From the NCBI GenBank assembly GCA_027533185.1, contig JAPZTS010000009.1, forward strand, positions 1 to 26,810: 26,810 nucleotides of DNA, given 5' to 3'. Numbering within the stretch: position 1 is the stretch's first letter; each line of letters starts with the position of its first letter. The notes under the pieces were generated by a model. That model was not told the DNA's origin, did no database searches, and saw only the letters and a list, made by a program, of their open reading frames with translations. The stretch is from Leptospira sp. Its GTDB lineage: Bacteria; Spirochaetota; Leptospiria; Leptospirales; Leptospiraceae. Below are positions 9,187 to 18,800 of this stretch, one piece after another. The position numbers and the translations under genes were made by a program.

Positions 9187-9209
9187 GGGGAATGATTCCG
9201 TCACTCCCC
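9187..9209 (+). terminator. Hairpin directly behind the MBOAT stop codon, possible bidirectional terminator
   Basis: GGGGA-A-TGA pairs with TCA-C-TCCCC around the loop TTCCG: eight base pairs with one A-C mismatch. It begins right after the TGA stop and lies between convergent genes (MBOAT and lemA). No strong U-run follows on either strand, so it is not a textbook Rho-independent terminator. Confidence 0.45.
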
Positions 9210-9246
9210 ATGCTTTGTTCTAAATCTATTTTTGATTCAAAACTAT

Positions 9247-9843
9247 TTAGAATTCAACTTTCGGTGCGTCTTTGATCGTATCTTCATTCTCAACAGTAAA
9301 TGTTGGTTTTGGTGAATACCCCATTGCCTTCGCTGTCAAAAGTTGGGGAAACTGTCTGATATATACGTTGTAATCTTTTGTCGCACGGATGAATCGGTTT
9401 CGAGCAACGGTCGTTCGGTTCTCGGTTCCTTCTAATTGCGCCATTAAATCGGCGAAACGAGCATCCGACTTCAATTGTGGATAGTTTTCTTGGATCATTA
9501 AAAGCCGAGAAAGAGCAGATCCTAGTTGACCTTGAGCCTTATTGAATTCTTGGAATTTGTCAGGATCGTTGATCAGCTCAGGACTAGCTTGGATAGAACC
9601 AATTTTTGCCCTTGCGTCCGCAATTCCCATCATAATCTCTTTTTCTTGATTCGCAAATCCCTTCACGGATGATACGAGGTTAGGAACCAGGTCCGCCCTT
9701 CTTTTGTATTGGTTGAGAACTTCAGCCCAAGATGCTGTGACTTCCTCGTCAAGTTCTTGGATTTTATTATAGCCACAATTGGAAACGAGGCCAGCGAAGA
9801 GTAAGAACAGTAAAGTTTTTCGTACGGTCTGTATCATTTGCAT
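9247..9843 (-). CDS. lemA: LemA-family lipoprotein
   Basis: Encodes 198 residues. The N-terminal signal TLLFLLFAGLVSNC has a Cys at residue 23 in a loose, spirochaete-style lipobox, so the mature protein is probably a lipoprotein. The LemA core follows: YNKIQELDEEVTASWAEVLNQYKRRADLVPNLV (about 25-57), KGFANQEKEI, and the late block ENRTTVARNRFIRATKDYNVYIRQFP. The structure is mostly helical. LemA proteins are widespread envelope proteins of unclear molecular role. They are often next to TPM-domain or HtpX genes, which are not present here. GTAGGT lies about 6 bases before the ATG. It is the last gene of the long leftward array, 46 bp after the DUF1343 gene. Confidence 0.88.
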   Translation of the reverse strand: MQMIQTVRKTLLFLLFAGLVSNCGYNKIQELDEEVTASWAEVLNQYKRRADLVPNLVSSVKGFANQEKEIMMGIADARAKIGSIQASPELINDPDKFQEFNKAQGQLGSALSRLLMIQENYPQLKSDARFADLMAQLEGTENRTTVARNRFIRATKDYNVYIRQFPQLLTAKAMGYSPKPTFTVENEDTIKDAPKVEF

Positions 9844-9889
9844 TTTTTACCTACATATTAGAGTCTAGGCAAGTGAAATTCGAAAAAAA

Positions 9890-11047
9890 TTAATATCGAT
9901 AGGCTTTCGTTTTTTGGACCCAATCTGCTTCTTTCTCTTCCAAATAAATATCCAATGAAGATTCACTAGATGAACCTGCCAAATAGTCTAAAAGAAATCT
10001 ATCGCCGACTAAAAGCTCAATCGCAGGTTTGTCCGATCTAAATTCGTAAACACCCTTTAAAAATTCAAATTCCCTTGGGAAGAGGTCGACCATTTGCCGT
10101 ATAAAAAACAGAGTAAAACGTAGGGAATGGAACTTTTTAGGTTTATCAATGATAAGCTGGTATCCCTCGCAGATTTGGTCTTTGAATTTATGGAAGGTCG
10201 GCAAAAACCGAAGGGGCCTCAGATGGAATTTTCCCACTTGGTGCTGGCTCATCCGGTTTTCTAACTCCTTTTTCTGTTTCCCAAGGATATAGGGTGCTCC
10301 AAAAATTTCAAAAGGTTTGGTGGTACCCCGTCCTTCGGACAAATTTGTGCCTTCTAAGAGACATTGCCCTGGGTACACATAGCAAGTATTTTGTGTTGGT
10401 ATATTGGGAGATGGAGGAACCCATTCAAACTGAGTAACCTTTTTTGGGTGAATGATGCCAACGGGAACAACGATCAATTCTATTTTTAGATTTTGGCTTT
10501 CATTATAGTATGTCAAAAGGCCACCGGGAGTAAGGCCATGCCTATGCAAAACACCCGAAACGCCAACGAAGGATTCAAATTCGGTTTGTAAGGGAGATCC
10601 CTCTACTTGGGTTCCAATTGGATTGGGAGAATCGATGACAATTACAATCGGAGCCTTACTACCTTCTTGTTTCATTCTAGAAATCTCGAGAATCATATAG
10701 TACGCAGTAGTAAGAAAGGTATAATAGCGCGAGCCAACGTCTTTTATATCGATGATCAGAAGGTCTAAGTTTTGAAGACTTTCTCTGGGTGGTATCAGGC
10801 TTTTTTCTTCATCACCGTAAAGGTTGATAATTTTTTTATCACCAAAAATGTACTTCAAATCTTCCCCGCTAACTTGGTCTTGGAGTTCCGCAAACAATCC
10901 ATGCTCTGGTAAAAAAAAAGTCTCTAAATTAAATATCTGTTCGTAGTAATTAAAATGATAGTCGTGATTTAAGCCAAAAGCACTTTGGTTTGTCAATATT
11001 CCTGCACGGCAACCGGCTAATTTTTGAATATTCTTAATAAATTTCAT
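9890..11047 (-). CDS. DUF1343 / NamZ-type exo-beta-N-acetylmuramidase family protein, no signal peptide
   Basis: Encodes 385 residues from the ATG at 11047. A longer frame reaches 11092, but 11047 gives an ATGA overlap with the tyrA stop and the extra 15 residues do not resemble the family. Family hallmarks in order: ILTNQSAF, FFLPEHGLFAELQDQ, LLIIDIKDVGSRYYTF, VIDSPNPIG, HRHGLTPGGLL, PSPNIPT, and YPGQCLLEGTNLSEGRGTTKPFE. The Bacillus subtilis relative (NamZ, formerly YbbC) removes terminal MurNAc from peptidoglycan fragments and is secreted. This protein starts directly at the catalytic fold with no export signal, so it would act in the cytoplasm unless exported another way. Linked in position to tyrA and pheA with no obvious pathway connection. 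Confidence 0.85.
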   Translation of the reverse strand: MKFIKNIQKLAGCRAGILTNQSAFGLNHDYHFNYYEQIFNLETFFLPEHGLFAELQDQVSGEDLKYIFGDKKIINLYGDEEKSLIPPRESLQNLDLLIIDIKDVGSRYYTFLTTAYYMILEISRMKQEGSKAPIVIVIDSPNPIGTQVEGSPLQTEFESFVGVSGVLHRHGLTPGGLLTYYNESQNLKIELIVVPVGIIHPKKVTQFEWVPPSPNIPTQNTCYVYPGQCLLEGTNLSEGRGTTKPFEIFGAPYILGKQKKELENRMSQHQVGKFHLRPLRFLPTFHKFKDQICEGYQLIIDKPKKFHSLRFTLFFIRQMVDLFPREFEFLKGVYEFRSDKPAIELLVGDRFLLDYLAGSSSESSLDIYLEEKEADWVQKTKAYRY

Positions 11048-11940
11048 AGCTCTTTGCGAATAGTCTTTTTGGCAACTAACGCCTCTTTCCATAGTTTTGA
11101 TATCGCCGAAGAATCCAATTCTTTGTGAGGATGGAATGCTTCAATCATCGAATGAAGTTTTTTTTCAAAATCTAAAAGTGAATTGTAGATAAAACCCTGG
11201 TTCTCTTGGAAAATAGAAACCCACATATCTATGTTTGTTCCAGCAATTCTCGACATATCGCGAAATCCACCACCTGTGATCGGTTTGTCGTTCTTTGTTA
11301 TTTCTTGAAAGGTTGCAGGATTTGCCGCCGCGATAGAAACAAGAATGGAAGAAACTATATGTGGGAGGTGTGATAAATAGGCAAGGGTTTCATCATGCGT
11401 TTTTGCATCCATAATCGTCGTTCGCATGGAAATCATTTTCCAAAACTCATCTACAAAACGAAGGGCCGATTCATTCGCATGATCTGGAGGGCACAATATA
11501 CAGAGTTTGTTTTTATATAAGTCGGGAACAGATGCGCCAGGTCCAAAATTTTCCGAACCACACATAGGATGGGCAGATATGTAATTGTGCATTTCGGACT
11601 TAAAATGTTTATCAACTGCCTCGACCAAAGTCAATTTCGTAGAGCCCAAGTCCATAAAAACAGTTTCCGAATTTTTAGGAAGATTCGGAATTTTTGATAA
11701 TATGGAAGTAACAGGCGTCGAAAACACAACTAAGTTATAACCCTTATATCCAAAATTCTCACCTAATTCCTGTTCTAAAAACACTACATCTGCCAACTTA
11801 GATTCCAGTATTGTTTTTTTTGAACGATCCGTACGTACGACAGCATGAACTATAACATTGGGGAAGGATTCTCGTATGGCCAAGGCGAGTGATCCGCCCA
11901 TAAGACCCATTCCATAGATTAAAACTTTTTCTAGTTTCAA
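11044..11940 (-). CDS. tyrA: Prephenate dehydrogenase
   Basis: Encodes 298 residues. Converts prephenate to 4-hydroxyphenylpyruvate with NAD(P)+ in tyrosine synthesis, in the cytoplasm. The Rossmann glycine motif IYGMGLMGGSLA (about 8-19) is followed by the family blocks DLGSTK, AHPMCGSENFGPGA, THDETLAYLSHLPHIVSS (with the substrate-site His residues) and GGGFRDMSRIAGTNIDMW. The start codon is TTG at 11940, overlapping the pheA stop as TTGA, with GGAAAG a few bases upstream; the next ATG lies inside the nucleotide-binding loop, so TTG is the only reasonable start. There is no ACT or chorismate-mutase fusion here, since chorismate mutase is on PheA just upstream. Confidence 0.93.
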   Translation of the reverse strand: MKLEKVLIYGMGLMGGSLALAIRESFPNVIVHAVVRTDRSKKTILESKLADVVFLEQELGENFGYKGYNLVVFSTPVTSILSKIPNLPKNSETVFMDLGSTKLTLVEAVDKHFKSEMHNYISAHPMCGSENFGPGASVPDLYKNKLCILCPPDHANESALRFVDEFWKMISMRTTIMDAKTHDETLAYLSHLPHIVSSILVSIAAANPATFQEITKNDKPITGGGFRDMSRIAGTNIDMWVSIFQENQGFIYNSLLDFEKKLHSMIEAFHPHKELDSSAISKLWKEALVAKKTIRKEL

Positions 11941-13025
11941 GAGAACTTTCCAAAAGTTGGATAAGATCCTAAAAATTTATACCGATTGCATTCGTTTTGA
12001 ATATCTCTCAGGAGTTTCGAAATTTTTGGCTCCTCTTTGTGACCTATGAAATCTACAAAAAAATGATATTCCCATAAATTCATTTTTAATGGTCTCGATT
12101 CAATTTTTGTTAGATTTACATCTGCTTCATTGAATGTTTTTAAAACAGTAAACAAGGATCCAGTTTTATTAGGAATACTGAATACAATGGATGTCTTATC
12201 TTCCTTTGTTTTTGGACACTCTGTTTTTCCAATGACTAAAAATCGCGTTGTGTTTCCTGCGTAGTCTTCAATCGCTTCGCTTAGGACCTCTAAACCATAA
12301 ATTTCGCCTGAGATTTTAGAAGCAATCGCAATACCGTCGGCTTTCTCTGATACAATTTTGGCCGCCATTGCTGTCGAAGATGTCTCTATTATTTCTGCAT
12401 GTGAAAGATTAGCAGAAATCCAATTTCGGCACTGTTCATTCCCTATCTTTATGCCATAAATTCGTTTTACTTTGGAAAAATCTCTTTCAAAACCTAACGC
12501 GCAAAACGATATTCTTTTATAACTTTCTGAGTAAATTTTTACGTCTGTCTCGAGTAACATATCCAAGGTGGAGCTAACCTGCCCCTCTGTTGAATTTTCG
12601 ACAGGAACTACACCATAATCTAAAACACCCGATTCCACAGAACGAAAGACATCTGGTATTGTGTTTTGTGGGACGGCCTCAATCGAAGATCCAAATTTGG
12701 ATCGAAGAGACTCGTGCGAAAAACTCCCTTCCGGTCCTAAAAATCCAACTTTGAGAGGGTGTTCTAGTGCAATTGTTCCGGACATCATCTCTCGGTAAAT
12801 GGCACGAATCACAGAGGCAGGTAACGAACCTTTAGAAAGTTTTGTGACTTTTTCATAAACATCTTTTTCTCGATCTGGTCTGTAAATTGGCCCGCCTGAT
12901 TCCTTTTTTACAAGGCCAATTTCCTTTGCATACTCTGCTCTTTTTTGAATCAAATCAATGATTTGTCCATCCAGTGCATCAATCTCAGTTCGGAGTTTGT
13001 TTAAAGTTTCTTCGTGCGAACTCAT
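11937..13025 (-). CDS. pheA: Bifunctional chorismate mutase / prephenate dehydratase (P-protein)
   Basis: Encodes 362 residues in three domains. An AroQ-type chorismate mutase domain occupies about 1-88 (LRTEIDALDGQIIDLIQKRAEYAKEIG, YRPDREKDVYEKV). A prephenate dehydratase domain occupies about 92-270 (VGFLGPEGSFSHES, VPVENSTEGQVSST, ETSSTAMAA, YAGNTTRFLVIG). An ACT domain occupies about 280-355 (KTSIVFSIPNKTGSLFTVLKTF and the phenylalanine-binding ESRP). It makes phenylpyruvate from chorismate, with the ACT domain expected to give phenylalanine feedback. The start ATG overlaps the scpB stop (ATGA), and the end overlaps tyrA (TTGA). With tyrA it supplies both branches from prephenate. Confidence 0.95.
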   Translation of the reverse strand: MSSHEETLNKLRTEIDALDGQIIDLIQKRAEYAKEIGLVKKESGGPIYRPDREKDVYEKVTKLSKGSLPASVIRAIYREMMSGTIALEHPLKVGFLGPEGSFSHESLRSKFGSSIEAVPQNTIPDVFRSVESGVLDYGVVPVENSTEGQVSSTLDMLLETDVKIYSESYKRISFCALGFERDFSKVKRIYGIKIGNEQCRNWISANLSHAEIIETSSTAMAAKIVSEKADGIAIASKISGEIYGLEVLSEAIEDYAGNTTRFLVIGKTECPKTKEDKTSIVFSIPNKTGSLFTVLKTFNEADVNLTKIESRPLKMNLWEYHFFVDFIGHKEEPKISKLLRDIQNECNRYKFLGSYPTFGKFS

Positions 13026-13654
13026 AAACTTTCTTCTTTTAACTCTTCTGGAAGTAGATTTGTATCGAATTCTGGATTCATTTCCGTTTCATCCGAGACA
13101 ACGATTGAATCAGGTGAGAATTCTTCAAATCGGAGTTCCTTAACTTCCACTGGTGTTGGTAAATCCGCAAGTTTACTCAAACCAAAATGCAATAAAAATT
13201 CATTGGTAGTTCCATAGAGAGTTGGCCTACCAGGGACTTCCTTTTGGCCTACAGCTTTTACTAATTTTTTTGAGATAAGACTTGCTACCATCGCACGGGA
13301 GGACACACCTCTAATTTCATCTAACTCAGTCAAGGTGACAGGTTGTTTGTAAGCAATGATTGCGAGTGTATCTAAAGTTCCTCGAGAAAGTGTTTCTCTT
13401 TTTTTGTCTTTAAATATCTGGGATAGAACATCACTATATTTTTGGTTGGTAATAAATTGGTATCCACCAGCGATCTCACGTAGTAAAAATCCTCCCTCTT
13501 TTTCCTGGTAGTCGAGAATCAACTCATCTAGAATTTCACGAAGTTCTGGTTTTTCCAAACCTGTTGATTTTGAGAGACTGGAAAGCTTTACAGGATCGGA
13601 GGATAAAAATAGCAGAGCCTCAATGAGGCCTTTGGTATAAACTCTGTCTTCCAA
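13022..13654 (-). CDS. scpB: Segregation and condensation protein B
   Basis: Encodes 210 residues. Subunit of the SMC-ScpA-ScpB condensin, which compacts and separates chromosomes. Two winged-helix domains are visible: N-terminal KGLIEALLFLSSDPVKLSSLSKSTG (about 8-32) and the second ETLSRGTLDTLAIIAYKQPVTLTELDEIRGV (about 86-116), with the family block VGQKEVPGRPTLYGTTNEFLLHFGL. The C-terminal tail from about 170 is acidic and probably disordered. The start is TTG at 13654, 2 bp after the scpA stop, with AGGA about 8 bases upstream; no ATG is available near the N-terminus. The smc gene is not in the window. Confidence 0.93.
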   Translation of the reverse strand: MEDRVYTKGLIEALLFLSSDPVKLSSLSKSTGLEKPELREILDELILDYQEKEGGFLLREIAGGYQFITNQKYSDVLSQIFKDKKRETLSRGTLDTLAIIAYKQPVTLTELDEIRGVSSRAMVASLISKKLVKAVGQKEVPGRPTLYGTTNEFLLHFGLSKLADLPTPVEVKELRFEEFSPDSIVVSDETEMNPEFDTNLLPEELKEESL

Positions 13655-13656
13655 AC

Positions 13657-14397
13657 TTAAATCCTAACAATCTTTATTTCGCCAAATACGGAGTGTTGAA
13701 CGACCTTACAAACCCGTATTTTTACAATCTCTAACACTGCAAGAAAGGCAGCTACGATTTCTTTCTTTTCAGGATTTGGAACCGAAAAGAGATCTAAAAA
13801 ATGAATCTCACCTCGTAATGATATTAGGTTTTGAAGGTACTCCATTTTTTCTTCGACGGAGTATTGACTGATTCCCTCGTAAATCGGAATCTCTTCTTCT
13901 ATATTCGAAGCTTCCGTTTCTAATATCGAGTTAAAGGCACTGATGAGATCAACGAGGCTCACATCCAGCCATGCTTCCGTCTCTTCCAATACCTGGTTGG
14001 TATCTCTTGTAAACATCCCTGCAGTAATTTTATCCAATTCTGCAAGTCTTTGCCCTGCCATCTGGAACTTTTTATGCTCTAGCAGTTTATCCACAAGTTC
14101 CTTGGGAAGCGGAGGTTCATAATCCTCCTCTTCGAAGCCTGGGTCAGGAAGAAGTGCCTTCGATTTCAAATAAACCAAATGAGCTGCCATAACCGCAAAC
14201 TCAGAAGAAAGTTCTATGCTGAGGGACTGACTGGTTCTTAAAAACTGGATAAAATCTGAAGTAATTCTTGAGAGGGAAACTTCAAAGATGTCCACTTTGT
14301 AACTATCAATTAAAGACCATAGGACTGTTAACGGCCCTTCGGTCAAACCTCCGTCCTGGTTGTTCCACCGGACGACAAATTCCGGGGTATTTGACAT
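13657..14397 (-). CDS. scpA: Segregation and condensation protein A (kleisin)
   Basis: Encodes 246 residues, the usual length for ScpA. The kleisin bridges the two SMC heads and binds a ScpB dimer. Visible blocks are the N-terminal SMC-neck-binding part (GLTEGPLTVLWSLIDSYKVDIFEVSLSRITSDF, 17-49; the family more often has FEGPLDLLL), the helix FAVMAAHLVYLKSKALLP (about 67-84), the glutamate-rich middle region, and the C-terminal winged helix (EKKEIVAAFLAVLEIVKIRVCKVVQ). The start ATG lies one base after the cheY stop (TAA-A-ATG), so this chromosome-organisation gene appears to be read from the chemotaxis transcript. Confidence 0.92.
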   Translation of the reverse strand: MSNTPEFVVRWNNQDGGLTEGPLTVLWSLIDSYKVDIFEVSLSRITSDFIQFLRTSQSLSIELSSEFAVMAAHLVYLKSKALLPDPGFEEEDYEPPLPKELVDKLLEHKKFQMAGQRLAELDKITAGMFTRDTNQVLEETEAWLDVSLVDLISAFNSILETEASNIEEEIPIYEGISQYSVEEKMEYLQNLISLRGEIHFLDLFSVPNPEKKEIVAAFLAVLEIVKIRVCKVVQHSVFGEIKIVRI

Positions 14398-14398
14398 T

Positions 14399-14761
14399 TT
14401 ACAAACCTAAGGCTTTTGCTGCGGCTTGTTGGAGTCTTTCTGGTGGGAAGGGTTTTACAACAAAATCCTTTACACCCATTTTAATTGCTTTTGCAAGAAG
14501 GTCTTCTTGACCAAGAGCCGTTACCATAATGATCTTAGCACTTGCATCAAACTTTATAATTTCTTTAGTAGCTTCGATCCCATCCTTTTCACGCATTGTT
14601 ATATCCATTGTCACTAAGTCAGGTTTGAGATTTTTATACTGCTCAACGGCGATATTGCCATTCTCAGCTTCGCCAACTATCTCATGCCCCGCACCGACTA
14701 ACGCGTCCTTTACCAATGTTCTCATAAACTTTGCATCATCTACTACTAATATTCTAGCCAT
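14399..14761 (-). CDS. cheY: CheY-type single-domain response regulator
   Basis: Encodes 120 residues, a bare receiver domain with all key residues: acidic pair Asp8/Asp9, phospho-acceptor Asp53 (LVTMDITM), switch Thr81 (MVTALG) and Lys103 (VVKPF). When phosphorylated by CheA it should bind the flagellar switch and change the direction of motor rotation. It lies directly after cheB (TAA-A-ATG spacing) and before scpA. No output domain is present. Its location next to a CheA carrying a CheC-like module makes it the natural substrate of both activities, although that is inference. Confidence 0.92.
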   Translation of the reverse strand: MARILVVDDAKFMRTLVKDALVGAGHEIVGEAENGNIAVEQYKNLKPDLVTMDITMREKDGIEATKEIIKFDASAKIIMVTALGQEDLLAKAIKMGVKDFVVKPFPPERLQQAAAKALGL

Positions 14762-14762
14762 T

Positions 14763-15824
14763 TTAGTTCCCTCTCAACTTCAACAAATCCAACATTTTTG
14801 GTACCAATTCCTCTAAAGGAAGTACAAAATCAATTCCGCCTAATTCCACTGCAACTCTGTTCATTCCGTACACCACGGAGGTCTCTTCGTTTTGAGCAAG
14901 TGTAACACCACCTGCTTTGTGTATATTCGCTATCGCATGTGAACCATCTTTTCCCATCCCAGTCATAATGACTGACATTAGGTGGTTTGCTCCATAATTT
15001 TCGCTTAATGAATCAAATAATACCTCAATAGAAGGTCTGTGCCCATTGACATGGGCAGATTGGGAAAGCTCTATAAATCTGTCCTTGCCCCTAGTGACTA
15101 CTTTCATTTGGTGGTCACCAGGTGCAATGTATGCATGACCGGCTTTGACGAGGTCTCCTTGTTCTGCCTCTTTCACATCTAACTTTGACAGAGTATTCAA
15201 TCTCTCTGCAAAAGCCTTTGTAAATCCTGCGGGCATATGCTGCACAACGAAAACAGGTTTATCAAAGTTCGCTGGAAATGCAGTAAATACAGACTGCAAA
15301 GCCTTTGGACCGCCCGTAGAAGTACCTATTCCGATAGCATCCACTCGGTCAGCTTTTTGAAAACTTTTATTTGGAGGTCGCTCCGTTCTTTCTGTGCGAA
15401 CCGATTTAGGAATACCTCGAGAGTCAATAAATCCACGAATTTTTGTGGCGATTACCCCGGCGATGTCCTCAGGGGAAAATTGGTATCCGCTGGATGGTTT
15501 GGGAACAAAGTCAATCGCACCAAGCTCCAAAGCCTTAAATGTTGCATCTGCCCCATGTTGGGTAAGAACGGAGAGCATAATCACTTGCGAGGGGAGTCTC
15601 TTTTTTTTAATTTCAGCAAGCGCAGTTAACCCATCCATGATGGGCATTTCAATATCTAAAATAATAAAGTCTGGCTTTAACTTCTCTGCGATTTCAACGC
15701 AATCAATACCGGTTTTGCCACTAGCAACGATATCAAACTCTTCTCTCTTAGTTAACGCATCACTCAGAATATTGCGAACGAGCAGGGAGTCGTCAACGAT
15801 CACTAAACTAGGTTTTTCTTTCAT
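14763..15824 (-). CDS. cheB: Chemotaxis protein-glutamate methylesterase/glutamine deamidase
   Basis: Encodes 353 residues. The N-terminal receiver domain has Asp11/Asp12, phospho-acceptor Asp57 (ILDIEMPIMDG), Ser85 and Lys109 (VPKP). After a charged linker (about 137-160) the C-terminal methylesterase domain has the catalytic triad Ser169 (GTSTGGP), His196 (VQHMPAGFT) and Asp293 (MTGMGKDG). It removes methyl groups from chemoreceptors when phosphorylated by CheA. The ATG overlaps the cheA stop (ATGA at 15821-15824). No cheR, cheD or receptor gene is in the window, so the methyltransferase and receptors are encoded elsewhere. Confidence 0.95.
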   Translation of the reverse strand: MKEKPSLVIVDDSLLVRNILSDALTKREEFDIVASGKTGIDCVEIAEKLKPDFIILDIEMPIMDGLTALAEIKKKRLPSQVIMLSVLTQHGADATFKALELGAIDFVPKPSSGYQFSPEDIAGVIATKIRGFIDSRGIPKSVRTERTERPPNKSFQKADRVDAIGIGTSTGGPKALQSVFTAFPANFDKPVFVVQHMPAGFTKAFAERLNTLSKLDVKEAEQGDLVKAGHAYIAPGDHQMKVVTRGKDRFIELSQSAHVNGHRPSIEVLFDSLSENYGANHLMSVIMTGMGKDGSHAIANIHKAGGVTLAQNEETSVVYGMNRVAVELGGIDFVLPLEELVPKMLDLLKLRGN

Positions 15825-18800
15825 GTTTTGTGAAGGAGATCCATGAGTTCATCAAAATCGGGAAGGAAAACCAAAACGCCGATTAGGTTACTTCCTTGGT
15901 GGTTGAATTCCGTGTGCATGGACAAAAACTTTGTCCGTTCGGGTTTCACAATGTCTATTACTTCCATAAAACTACCTGTGATCATCTCAGGAACAGAGGG
16001 AAGAATCTCCTTTTTCATTTTATTAGACAAAGAATTCATGACACTCGAACATACGATATTGGAAATTTCCGAAAGCACAGATACCATGTCTTCGGAGAGT
16101 TTCATACTACTGCCTTCTTGGAACTTTGCTTCTTCAGAGCCTAACAACTCTTTTGCAATTTCGGTTCCATTATCCTCAGAAAACATCATCAAAAGGTTTC
16201 CATTCAAATCACCAGTCATCCTGATCTTCATACCAAAAAATTGATCCATGGAAAACCGAAACTCTTTAGCAAGCCCTTCTCTGTCCGTAACCGTTATCTC
16301 TGGAATAAACAACTCGACTTCTTTGCCGACTAACTGAGATAATACGACTCCAGCATTCATCATTCCAGTGTTTACGATATTCTCAAGTTTTTTGATATCT
16401 TTTGTAGACATTACCTCAGATATCTCACGGGACGGATTTTTAGTAACGGAATTGAGTCGCTGCTCTTTTTGTTCAACAAAACCCTTTATGATTTCAGCTG
16501 CTTGATCCCGTTCTATTTTGGAAACATGTTCCACCTGTGTAACTTCTTCGAGCCGATGGATCTCATTTTCTATTTTTTTAGGTAGCGATCCTACCAAAGC
16601 GCCATCCGCAACAACAATCTCATTTGTAACAATCTCTGTTGTGATTTTTTGATTTGTAGTTGGCTCTTCAGCAAACACTTCCTCTTTAGGAACGATTACA
16701 TGTTTTTCTGCCTTTACTCTTTCTTTCTTTAACCGTGACTTATCTTTTGAATGCAACTCAGCAAGTTTGGCATTGTATCGGTTTGTAGAATGATTGGATT
16801 TAAAAATCAAGTCTGAATCAGACATCTCTAAAGAACGAATGGCAGAAGTTCTCTTCATTTGTTCCCCGGTGATCAAGGTATCGGACCAGTCGGTTTTATC
16901 CGCTGCAATCTCAACAAGGCCTGGGATATCAAGAACTAATATGATAGTTCCATCTCCCATGATCGTTGCACCAGTTAAACCTTGAACATCTTTGAAATTT
17001 TTGCCTAAAGACTTAATCACGGTTTCATGTTTACCGATCAAATCATCTACCATAAAACCTAATTTTCTCGTTTTATAATTTACGATTACGACTGGGACCT
17101 CTGTGAGATCTGTTTTATCCGCCAGATTTAAAATTCGATTCAACCGGTATATTGGCAAAACCTCACCACGAAGGTTTATTATCTCGTGACCTTCCAGTGT
17201 TGTAATTTGATCTAAATTTACTTTGATTGTTTCTGAAACTTCTGATAGAGGAAATGCATATACTTCTTCTTCCATAATCACAAGGATCGATGGAATGATT
17301 GCAAGCGCCTGTGGGAAAGATAGAGTGAATGACGAACCCTTACCTTCTTCTGAATGGATCAAAATTTTTCCTTTAAATTCTTCTATCAATTTATTTACAA
17401 CATTCATCCCAACTCCACGGCCGGAAATGTCCGAAATCTTATCTGCTGTGGAAAAGCCAGGCGCAAAAATGAACTGATAGATATCTGACTCAGATAGTGA
17501 AGCTGCATCTGCCTCAGTCACTAAATTTCGTTCGATTGCTTTTTTTAATATTTTTGCTTTGTTAAGTCCGCGACCATCATCCCGTATCTCTACTAAGATG
17601 TTGGATCCTCCTTGGTATGCATTAAGTTCCACAGTACCCTCTTCTGGTTTTCCAGAAGTTCGTCTTTCGTCAGGCGTCTCTATACCGTGGTCAACAGAAT
17701 TGCGTATCAAATGAATGAGAGGCTCTCCAATGGCATCAATCACCTTTTTATCTAGTTCCGTGCTTTCGCCGCGTAGTACTAGATTGACTTGTTTGCCAGT
17801 TTCTAAAGAAAGGTCTCGTATAAGTCTCGTAAAACGATTAAAGACAGAACCAATCGGAACCATTCTGATATTCATGATTCCTGTCTGTAAGTCTTTTGAA
17901 ATTCGATTGATTTGGTCAATTTTTCCTTTCAATTCGTTAAACAAGGAATCTTCGCCAAATTGAAGCACTAAGTCATCGTAGATTTTTTGAAATCCTGAGT
18001 TGGTGATTACAAGTTCACCGACATTATTCATCAATTGGTCCAGCTTGTCCGATGAAACCTTGATGGTTCGCATAACAGCTTTCGACTCTGAAACAGCCTT
18101 TTCAAAGTTTCCATTTTGTTTGATCGGAGACTTTTCTTCCGCATGAAGTTCCGATTCTAAAGGAGAGGAGGTTGGCGCTTCAATCGGAGTCAATGTCTCC
18201 ACTTTTTTTTCCAAAGCTTCCATCTCTGTTTCCGGTGGAACAAAAGTCGAAACATGAATCTCTTCCACCATATCAATATTGCACTGACTGTGGAGATCAG
18301 ATTCGCTAAGCTTTGTTGCTACAACAAACTCTAATGCAAAATTTCCCTCACCTTTATCTAAAGCATCTTCTGTAGGATTTGAGAAAACAACCACTCCGGA
18401 TTGTTTGACCGATTGCAGAATCAAAAGCAATCGCAGGTTTTGCATCGGTGTATCTGACTTTAACTTGAGTTTTACGTGAAAACTATTCTTCGCCGATCCA
18501 TCATGGAGAGTTTGTCGAAGTTCCGATAACTCTTCCTCATCAAGATTTACACCGTTTTTAGAATCTGCAACTTGGGTTTGTAGCTTGGCTTGAGATGGAT
18601 CTAATGAGTGACCCCTCTCATAGTCCTGAAGTTTTTCGATCATCTCAGGGAATGGAGTCTCGATTTTTGTTCCCTGTGCAACTCCTTCAATCACTGATTT
18701 GATCAAATCAAAACATTCAAACAAAAGATTAACTAGAGTTACATTTATTTCAATATTGCCTTCTCTAATTTTTTGGAGAAGGTTTTCCATTGTGTGTGCC

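Noticed and set aside
11048..11092. Longer start of the DUF1343 protein
   Set aside because: No ribosome-binding site; the ATG at 11047 overlaps the tyrA stop as ATGA like the neighbouring junctions.
15843..17963. Several plus-strand open frames inside cheA
   Set aside because: They are antisense to conserved CheA domains and show no recognisable protein features.
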